From contig UQCD01000022.1 in the NCBI GenBank assembly GCA_900539455.1, forward strand, positions 1-37,338: a stretch of 37,338 nucleotides of DNA, in the 5' to 3' direction. Positions within the stretch are counted from its first letter, which is position 1. Each line of letters begins with the position of its first letter. Of this stretch, positions 31,956 through 37,338 are shown piece by piece. Position numbers and translations under genes: made by a program. Origin of the DNA: an uncultured Eubacteriales bacterium (GTDB lineage: Bacteria > Bacillota > Clostridia > Lachnospirales > Lachnospiraceae). The notes beneath the pieces are model-generated. The model searched no databases, was not told the origin of the DNA, and saw only the letters and a list, made by a program, of their open reading frames with translations.

Positions 31956-32384
31956 ATGAAGATAATAGAAACTTTTTCAGAATTGGAAACTTTTAAAATA
32001 GGCGAAGAAATGGGAAGAAATGCAAAAAAAGGTATGGTTTTTTGTTTAAATGGAGATTTGGGTGTTGGTAAAACAGTATTTACAAAGGGCTTTGCAAGTG
32101 GACTTGACATTAAAGAGCCTATAAACAGCCCGACATTTACAATTCTACAGGAATATCACGACGGAAGATTACCGTTGTATCATTTTGATGTATACAGAAT
32201 AAGTGATATATCTGAAATGGACGAAATAGGCTATGAGGATTGCTTTTACGGAGATGGCGTATGCTTTATAGAATGGGCAAAACTTATTGAGGATATATTG
32301 CCAGAGCATATTACAATTATAACTATTGAAAAGGATTTACAAAAAGGTTTTGATTATAGAAAAATAACTGTGGAGGAAAAGTAA
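31956..32384 (+). CDS. tsaE: tRNA t6A biosynthesis ATPase TsaE
   Basis: A 142-residue P-loop protein with GDLGVGKT at 33-40 and the family stretch SPTFTILQEYHDG (about 61-73) and HFDVYRISD. TsaE, with TsaB and TsaD, makes N6-threonylcarbamoyladenosine at A37 of ANN-decoding tRNAs. Its ATPase activity supports turnover of the TsaBD complex. It is one base from tsaB. The ribosome-binding site is weak (AAGTGAGAAT). Confidence 0.95.
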   Translation: MKIIETFSELETFKIGEEMGRNAKKGMVFCLNGDLGVGKTVFTKGFASGLDIKEPINSPTFTILQEYHDGRLPLYHFDVYRISDISEMDEIGYEDCFYGDGVCFIEWAKLIEDILPEHITIITIEKDLQKGFDYRKITVEEK

Positions 32385-32385
32385 T

Positions 32386-33096
32386 ATGAAGATTTTAGCA
32401 ATAGACAGCTCTTCAGTAGTTGCAACAGTAGCATTGACAGACGAAAGCAAAATAATAGCAGAGTATTCTGTAAATCATAAAAAAACACATTCCCAGACAC
32501 TACTCCCAATGATTGATGAAATAGTAAAAATGTCAGAAATAAATATAAACGAGCTTGACGCTATTGCAGTAGCAGGCGGACCTGGCTCTTTTACAGGACT
32601 AAGAATAGGAAGTGCTACAGCTAAGGGTATAGCCTTGGCAATAAAAAAGCCAATTATACACATTCCTACAATGGACGGACTTGCATACAATATGTATGGA
32701 ACGAACAGACTTGTATGTCCAATTATGGATGCAAGAAGAAATCAGGTTTATACAGGTTTATACCAGTTTGAAGCTGGTGAGTTTATTGTAAAAGAGGCTC
32801 AAAGCCAGAAGGATATTATGGAGGTTATAAATTCAGTAAATGAAATAGGACAACCAGTAGTCTTTCTTGGTGACGGTACAGAGGTTTATAAGGAAGTTAT
32901 TGCTGAAAATGTAAAAGTTGACCTTCAATTTGCACCTATACATATGAATATGCAAAGGGCAGCATCTATAGCAGCCTTAGGTGTTAAATATTACAATGAA
33001 GGAAGAATTACAAATTCTTTTGAACACAAACCAGATTATCTTAGAAAATCTCAGGCAGAAAGAGAATTAGAAGAAAAACTTAAGGAAAATAAATGA
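32386..33096 (+). CDS. tsaB: tRNA t6A biosynthesis protein TsaB
   Basis: A 236-residue ASKHA-fold protein: start MKILAIDSSSVVATVAL, GGPGSFTGLRIGSATAKGIAL at about 64-84 and PIMDARRNQVYTGLY at 111-125. TsaB is the non-catalytic partner that stabilises TsaD. It overlaps rimI by 4 bases (ATGA). GGAGG lies in the end of tsaE. Confidence 0.96.
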   Translation: MKILAIDSSSVVATVALTDESKIIAEYSVNHKKTHSQTLLPMIDEIVKMSEININELDAIAVAGGPGSFTGLRIGSATAKGIALAIKKPIIHIPTMDGLAYNMYGTNRLVCPIMDARRNQVYTGLYQFEAGEFIVKEAQSQKDIMEVINSVNEIGQPVVFLGDGTEVYKEVIAENVKVDLQFAPIHMNMQRAASIAALGVKYYNEGRITNSFEHKPDYLRKSQAERELEEKLKENK

Positions 33097-33542
33097 GTAA
33101 AAATATTGTAATTTCAAAGGCTTCTGTTGAAGCAGCAGGAAAGATAGCTGAAATTGAAAAAGAGAATTTTTCTATGCCATGGTCTGAAAAATCCATTACC
33201 GAGTCAATGGAGCAGGACAACTATATATTTTTAAAGGCAGAGTGCGAAGGTGATATAGCTGGCTACATAGGCTTTTACTATTCCTTTGATACTGGGGATA
33301 TTACCAATATTGCTGTTATGCCAGACTATAGACGACAAGGCATTGGCAGCAGGCTTTTATTGGCACTTATTGATGAATGTAAAAAGAAAGATATTGTGTC
33401 TATTATGCTGGAGGTCAGGGAATCTAACTTAAAAGCAATAAGCTTATATAAAAAAATAGGGTTTAACCAGGTGGGCATTAGAAAGAATTTTTACCAAAAA
33501 CCTACGGAAAATGCAATATTAATGGACTATATATGTAATTAA
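33093..33542 (+). CDS. rimI: Ribosomal protein S18-alanine N-acetyltransferase RimI
   Basis: A 149-residue GNAT protein: FSMPWSEKSITESM near 27-40, DITNIAVMPDYRRQGIGSRLL with the acetyl-CoA loop near 76-82, and LEVRESNLKAISLYKKIGFNQVGIRKNFY. RimI acetylates the N-terminus of ribosomal protein S18. Overlap with tsaB is typical of Firmicutes tsaE-tsaB-rimI groups. Confidence 0.93.
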   Translation: MSKNIVISKASVEAAGKIAEIEKENFSMPWSEKSITESMEQDNYIFLKAECEGDIAGYIGFYYSFDTGDITNIAVMPDYRRQGIGSRLLLALIDECKKKDIVSIMLEVRESNLKAISLYKKIGFNQVGIRKNFYQKPTENAILMDYICN

Positions 33543-33612
33543 TTACCACTATATATTTAAACCTTAATGTTGTAAAATTTAGGAGAGATGATATTTAGAC
33601 AAGGAGATTATT

Positions 33613-33861
33613 ATGAAAAAGTACATTAATTTAAAAAATAAAAAGCTCCATGGCGTAAAATGTAATATGTGTGCTGCAAAAATAGAAGCACAAAAGGATA
33701 TTTTAACCAGCGGAGCTTTTGCTGTTAAATACCAATGGAATTATTTTTCAAATAAGGATGGCGAAATACACAGCTTTGTTTTGTGTGAGAATTGCTATGA
33801 TAAGCTTATAAATAATTTTAAAATCCCTGTAGATATTGAAAAAACAACGGAGTTAATGTAA
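33613..33861 (+). CDS. Small zinc-ribbon-like protein, unknown function
   Basis: An 82-residue protein with two CxxC pairs, C17-C20 (KCNMC) and C58-C61 (LCENC), spaced as a zinc ribbon. No family is recognised. AAGGAGATTATT precedes ATG 33613, and the gene sits between rimI and the RNase Z-like gene in the same direction. Confidence 0.72.
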   Translation: MKKYINLKNKKLHGVKCNMCAAKIEAQKDILTSGAFAVKYQWNYFSNKDGEIHSFVLCENCYDKLINNFKIPVDIEKTTELM

Positions 33862-33894
33862 ACTAATAGAGATAAAACTATGCGAGGACAATAG

Positions 33895-34806
33895 ATGTTA
33901 GATTTATGTTTATTAGGAACGGGAGGTATGATGCCATTACCTAAAAGGTGGCTTACTTCTCTTATGACAAGATATAATGGCAGTAGTCTGTTAATCGATT
34001 GTGGGGAAGGCACACAGCTAGCTATAAAGGAATGTGGCTGGAGCTTTAATCCAATAGATACAATATGCTTTACACATTATCATGCAGATCATATTAGCGG
34101 TTTGCCAGGCCTGCTTCTTACAATGGGCAATGCAGATAGGACAAAGCCAGTGACAATGATAGGACCAAAGGGGCTGGAAAAGGTAGTTAATTCCTTAAGA
34201 GTTATTGCACCAGAGCTGCCCTTTAAAATAAATTTTATAGAATTAAATGAGGACATACAGACAATTCATATAAATGGATATGAAATTGAGGCGTTTAAGG
34301 TACATCACAAAATTGTTTGTTATGGTTACAATATTAAAATAAATCGTCAGGGAAAATTTCAGGTGGACAAGGCTGTTGAAAACGGCATACCAAAGGAGTA
34401 TTGGAGCAGGCTTCAAAAGGGTGAAATTATTCAAACAGCTGATAAGGTATTTAAACCAGAGATGGTATTAGGAGAGCCTAGAAGGGGTATAAAGGTCACA
34501 TACTGTACAGATACAAGACCCCTGCCTGTTATTGCGAAAATGGCAAAGGATGCCGATTTATTTATATGCGAGGGTATGTATGGTGAAAAGGATAAGGAGA
34601 AAAAAGCAAGAGAATATAAACATATGACATTTTATGAGGCTGCTACCTTAGCAAAGGAGGCAAATCCAAAGGAATTGTGGTTTACTCATTATAGCCCTTC
34701 TCTTGTAAAACCAGAAGAATACATGAAAGAGGTTAAAGAAATATTTGATAGAGCTATAGCAGCAAAGGACGGAAGAAGTTTAGTCATCACTTTTGATGAA
34801 GAATAG
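33895..34806 (+). CDS. rnz: Ribonuclease Z-like metallo-beta-lactamase-fold protein
   Basis: A 303-residue MBL-fold protein with the zinc motif HYHADH at 61-66 (His61, His63, Asp65, His66), an N-terminal LGTGGMMP, CTDTRP with a metal-binding Asp near 203, and a late FTHYSPSL (about 263-270). Ribonuclease Z cuts the 3' trailer of tRNA precursors. Its tRNA company (tsaBDE, tRNA-Ser) agrees. GAGGAC precedes ATG 33895. It lies 9 bases before the next gene. Confidence 0.9.
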   Translation: MLDLCLLGTGGMMPLPKRWLTSLMTRYNGSSLLIDCGEGTQLAIKECGWSFNPIDTICFTHYHADHISGLPGLLLTMGNADRTKPVTMIGPKGLEKVVNSLRVIAPELPFKINFIELNEDIQTIHINGYEIEAFKVHHKIVCYGYNIKINRQGKFQVDKAVENGIPKEYWSRLQKGEIIQTADKVFKPEMVLGEPRRGIKVTYCTDTRPLPVIAKMAKDADLFICEGMYGEKDKEKKAREYKHMTFYEAATLAKEANPKELWFTHYSPSLVKPEEYMKEVKEIFDRAIAAKDGRSLVITFDEE

Positions 34807-34815
34807 CGAGGAAAA

Positions 34816-35403
34816 ATGAGAAAAAGCATTAAATTTACAATTACAATAGCATTGTTATGTGTTTTGGGTGTGGCATTATATTATCATTTTTCAAATACAT
34901 CAAAAAACAAGCAGGATAAAAATGAAGAAGATAGTGTAACTGTAAGTGAGGTTGACAGGCTGATTTCAAAGAAATTAGATGAAAATTATCCCCTTACTGC
35001 AAGAGAGGTAGTTAATTTATATACCAGAATACAAAAGTGCTATTACAATGTTGAATGTTCCTCAGAGGAATTAGTTAAGCTGGCATATATGTCTGTATCT
35101 TTATTTGATGATGAGCTGGTTCAAAATAATCCCTTTGATGAGTATTATAGTGAGCTGGTATCAGATATTGAACAATACAAAAAGGATGAAAAGACTATTT
35201 CAAGAGTGATAGTAGATAAATCATCAGATATTGTTTATTCTACAGTAGAAGGTCAAAAATATGCTTCAGTTAATTGTATATATTATCTTAAAACAAAAGA
35301 TCAGACTGAAAAAACAATGGAAACCTATGTACTTAGAAAAGACAATGAGGACCGGTGGAAGATTTTAGGCTGGAAATTATACGAAGAAAAAGGTGAAGAG
35401 TAG
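34816..35403 (+). CDS. Membrane-anchored protein of unknown function (DUF6715-like)
   Basis: A 195-residue protein with one N-terminal helix (about 8-25, FTITIALLCVLGVALYY) and a Ser/Asn/Lys/Asp-rich linker, then a mixed helical and strand domain ending WKILGWKLYEEKGEE. The helix probably anchors the domain outside the membrane. The overall look is like DUF6715 of Lachnospiraceae, from memory only. It lies 9 bases after rnz and just before tsaD. Ribosome-binding site GCGAGGAAAA. Confidence 0.72.
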   Translation: MRKSIKFTITIALLCVLGVALYYHFSNTSKNKQDKNEEDSVTVSEVDRLISKKLDENYPLTAREVVNLYTRIQKCYYNVECSSEELVKLAYMSVSLFDDELVQNNPFDEYYSELVSDIEQYKKDEKTISRVIVDKSSDIVYSTVEGQKYASVNCIYYLKTKDQTEKTMETYVLRKDNEDRWKILGWKLYEEKGEE

Positions 35404-35407
35404 CTTT

Positions 35408-36442
35408 ATGGAAAATAATAAAAAAGATATATACATTTTGGCAATAGAAAGCTCCTGCGATGAAACTGCTGCGGCAGTAGTTAAAAATGGCAGAGAAATA
35501 CTTTCAAATGTTATTTCGTCACAAATTGCCTTGCATACCCTGTATGGAGGTGTTGTGCCGGAAATTGCGTCGAGAAAGCATATTGAAAAAATAGATCAGG
35601 TAATAGATCAGGCATTAGCGGATGCAAATATGTCTTTAGAGGATATAAATGCTATTGGTGTAACCTATGGACCAGGGCTTGTTGGAGCGTTATTAGTAGG
35701 TGTATCAGAAGCAAAAGCACTTGCATACGCAACAAATAAACCATTGGTAGGAGTGCATCATATAGAGGGACATATAAGTGCAAATTATATAGAAAATAAA
35801 CAGTTAGAGCCACCTTTTATATGCCTGGTGGTATCTGGTGGACATACACATTTGGTTGTAGTTAATGATTATGGAAAATATGAGGTAATAGGAAGAACCA
35901 GGGATGATGCTGCTGGTGAGGCATTTGATAAAGTGGCAAGAGCTATTGGTTTAGGCTATCCAGGTGGACCGAAGGTTGATAAATTGGCAAAAGAGGGTAA
36001 CCCACACGCAATAGAGTTTCCACGGGCTGCTGTAGAGGGCGCTCCTTTTGATTTTAGTTTTAGTGGCTTAAAATCAGCAGTTTTAAACCATATTAATATG
36101 TGTGAAATGAAGAATATTCCTATTGTACCAGCAGATATAGCAGCTTCCTTCCAGAATGCAGTGGTAGACTCTTTAATTACCAGAGCTTTTAATGCCTGCG
36201 AAAAGTATGGCTTTAAAAAGCTGGCAATAGCAGGAGGAGTTGCATCTAATTCAGCAATAAGAGCAGCCTTCGAGCAAAAGGCAAAGGAGAAGGATATAGA
36301 ATTTCATCATCCTTCACCTATTTTTTGTACAGATAATGCGGCAATGATAGGTGTAGCTGCGTACTATGAGTACATAAATGGAGTACGCCACGGATTAGAC
36401 TTAAATGCTGTACCTAATCTAAAGTTAGGAGAAAGAATATAA
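35408..36442 (+). CDS. tsaD: tRNA t6A transferase TsaD
   Basis: A 344-residue ASKHA-fold enzyme (formerly Gcp) that transfers the threonylcarbamoyl group to tRNA A37. It shows LAIESSCDETAAAVV at about 9-23, the metal-binding HHIEGHISANY near 110-120, VSGGHTHL and a late GGVASNSAIR. The frame opens at GTG 35393, inside the previous gene, but ATG 35408 better matches family starts. The ribosome-binding site is weak. Its stop overlaps the ispD start (TAATG). Confidence 0.96.
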   Translation: MENNKKDIYILAIESSCDETAAAVVKNGREILSNVISSQIALHTLYGGVVPEIASRKHIEKIDQVIDQALADANMSLEDINAIGVTYGPGLVGALLVGVSEAKALAYATNKPLVGVHHIEGHISANYIENKQLEPPFICLVVSGGHTHLVVVNDYGKYEVIGRTRDDAAGEAFDKVARAIGLGYPGGPKVDKLAKEGNPHAIEFPRAAVEGAPFDFSFSGLKSAVLNHINMCEMKNIPIVPADIAASFQNAVVDSLITRAFNACEKYGFKKLAIAGGVASNSAIRAAFEQKAKEKDIEFHHPSPIFCTDNAAMIGVAAYYEYINGVRHGLDLNAVPNLKLGERI

Positions 36443-37152
36443 TGAGTAAAACAATAGCTATTGTTTTATCGGGCGGTAAAGGAAAAAGAATGGCTTCAGA
36501 TATAAGCAAACAATATATGCTTTTAGACGGTAAGCCTATTCTTTTTTATACCTTACAAAGCTTTGATAAAAGTAATATTGATGAAGTGCTTTTAGTTGTC
36601 GGTGAAGGCGATGAGGAGTATGTAAGGAAAGAGATAGTGGATAAGTACAATATTAAAAAGGTTACCAATATGGTTGCAGGAGGGAAGGAGCGCTACAATT
36701 CAGTGTATAATGCTCTTTCGTTTATTGAAGACAATTACAAAGCGAATGAAGATACATATGTATTAGTACATGATGGAGCAAGACCTTTTATTCAGTCAGA
36801 GGATATTAATAAAATGATTGAAGAAGTAAAACTGGAGGAGTGCTGCGTAATGGGTGTCAAAACCAAGGACACTATTAAAATCTCAACTAATGATAATTAT
36901 ATAGAGTCAACACCTATAAGAAGTAATGTGTGGCAGATACAAACTCCACAGGCATTTCGTTTTAGTATGCTTAAAAAAAGCTATGATGAGATTATAGGTT
37001 ATAATGATTCTACAATTACTGATGACAGTATGGTAGTTGAAAGAACTACCAACAGAAGGATAAAGCTAATTGAAGGTAAATATACCAATATAAAGATAAC
37101 AACTCCGGAAGACCTTAAAATAGGGCTTTCTATACTTAATAAAAACCATTAA
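36442..37152 (+). CDS. ispD: 2-C-methyl-D-erythritol 4-phosphate cytidylyltransferase IspD
   Basis: A 236-residue nucleotidyltransferase of the non-mevalonate isoprenoid pathway, joining CTP to methylerythritol phosphate. The CTP-binding signature is LSGGKGKRM at 9-17, with VHDGARPF at 109-116 and QTPQAFRF further on. It starts one base inside tsaD's stop, so the two are translationally coupled. No ispF follows in the visible sequence. Confidence 0.95.
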   Translation: MSKTIAIVLSGGKGKRMASDISKQYMLLDGKPILFYTLQSFDKSNIDEVLLVVGEGDEEYVRKEIVDKYNIKKVTNMVAGGKERYNSVYNALSFIEDNYKANEDTYVLVHDGARPFIQSEDINKMIEEVKLEECCVMGVKTKDTIKISTNDNYIESTPIRSNVWQIQTPQAFRFSMLKKSYDEIIGYNDSTITDDSMVVERTTNRRIKLIEGKYTNIKITTPEDLKIGLSILNKNH

Positions 37153-37162
37153 AATGGCAATA

Positions 37163-37196
37163 AACAACTTTTTTGAAAAAAATAAAAAAAGTTGTT
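37163..37196 (+). terminator. Hairpin after ispD (probable terminator, unusual form)
   Basis: AACAACTTTTTT (37163-37174) pairs exactly with AAAAAAGTTGTT (37185-37196). There is no T run after the stem, and its end touches the -35 of the tRNA promoter, so function as a terminator is less sure. Confidence 0.5.
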
Positions 37197-37223
37197 GACA
37201 TTAAAAAGGAATAATGATATTAT
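37195..37223 (+). promoter_or_regulatory. Strong promoter for tRNA-Ser
   Basis: Perfect TTGACA (37195-37200), 17 bases, then TGA-TATTAT (TATTAT 37218-37223). The predicted start is near 37230. Confidence 0.85.
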
Positions 37224-37231
37224 ATGTCTTG

Positions 37232-37255
37232 CCGCTGACGCAGAGGCGTAAGCGG
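37232..37255 (+). promoter_or_regulatory. GC-rich hairpin in the tRNA-Ser 5' leader
   Basis: CCGCT (37232-37236) pairs with AGCGG (37251-37255), with an inner ACGC/GCGT stem (37238-37241 and 37246-37249) and an AGAG loop. It is the first thing transcribed and may guide leader folding before RNase P cleavage. Confidence 0.55.
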
Positions 37256-37276
37256 TGAGAGATAAAAAACGAATAA

Positions 37277-37338
37277 GGAGAGGTATCGAAGTGGTCATAA
37301 CGAGGCGGTCTTGAAAACCGTTTGTCCGCAAGGGCGCG
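37277..37338 (+). tRNA. tRNA-Ser (anticodon UGA), cut by the window end
   Basis: GGAGAGGTATCGAAGTGG starts an acceptor and D arm of the serine type. The anticodon stem-loop GCGGTCTTGAAAACCGT places anticodon TGA at 37312-37314, and the beginning of a long variable arm (GTCCGCAAGGGCGCG) is present. The T arm and 3' end lie outside the window. Confidence 0.95.

Noticed and set aside
1..37338. Mobile elements, prophage, CRISPR array or toxin-antitoxin system
   Set aside because: No transposase, integrase, phage structural gene, regularly spaced repeats or typical toxin-antitoxin pair was found on either strand.

Overview
The window reads as chromosomal DNA of a low-GC, Gram-positive anaerobe of the Clostridia, most likely a Lachnospiraceae member. 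The evidence is its AT-rich sequence, AGGAGG-type ribosome-binding sites, long-form Hpf, an RF2 gene with a programmed frameshift, YerC, DUF1836, an ECF-type RibU under an FMN riboswitch, and the TsaE-TsaB-RimI...TsaD block. The genus cannot be fixed by eye. I see no insertion sequence, prophage, integrase or CRISPR array. Most genes lie on the + strand.

Left part (1-6.7 kb): a truncated MATE exporter and a YkgJ-like cysteine-cluster protein on the minus strand, then a DUF815 AAA+ ATPase and an MgtE magnesium channel on the plus strand. A 23-codon small ORF with its own promoter and a strong ribosome-binding site follows. Next comes an unusual fusion of a PD-(D/E)XK-like (sce7726-type) domain to a complete O6-alkylguanine DNA alkyltransferase, translationally coupled to a GNAT acetyltransferase.

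Metabolic block (6.8-14.6 kb): two tandem small-large pairs of the LeuCD/homoaconitase/dimethylmaleate hydratase family form one apparent operon. A YesL-like DUF624 membrane protein follows, then a carbohydrate ABC importer (lipoprotein plus two permeases, no ATPase) with a hairpin after the binding-protein gene. A short-chain dehydrogenase converges on it through a shared bidirectional terminator.

Centre (15.5-23.5 kb): a chemoreceptor with a long charged cytoplasmic N-terminal extension; a gene-free stretch of about 750 bp holding a very long hairpin, a cluster of DnaA boxes and an AT-rich tract; then hpf (with a leader hairpin), secA, prfB (in-frame TGA, +1 frameshift) and a cheW-like gene. 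The last three appear cotranscribed.

Right part (23.7-37.3 kb): an ACT-domain PheB-like protein with homoserine dehydrogenase, a small membrane protein, a HAD phosphatase, YerC, a divergent DUF1836/tex pair, FMN riboswitch-ribU, and a long co-oriented run (YcxB-like, tsaE, tsaB, rimI, zinc-ribbon protein, RNase Z-like, membrane-anchored protein, tsaD, ispD). The window ends inside a tRNA-Ser(UGA) gene. The run is rich in tRNA-related functions: t6A synthesis, RNase Z and tRNA-Ser.

Twelve of the sigma-A-like promoters I could locate carry an extended -10 (TGn) element. In several cases promoter position and ribosome-binding site together decide the start codon: the YkgJ-like gene, secA, hpf, the chemoreceptor and the YcxB-like gene all start downstream of the longest open frame.
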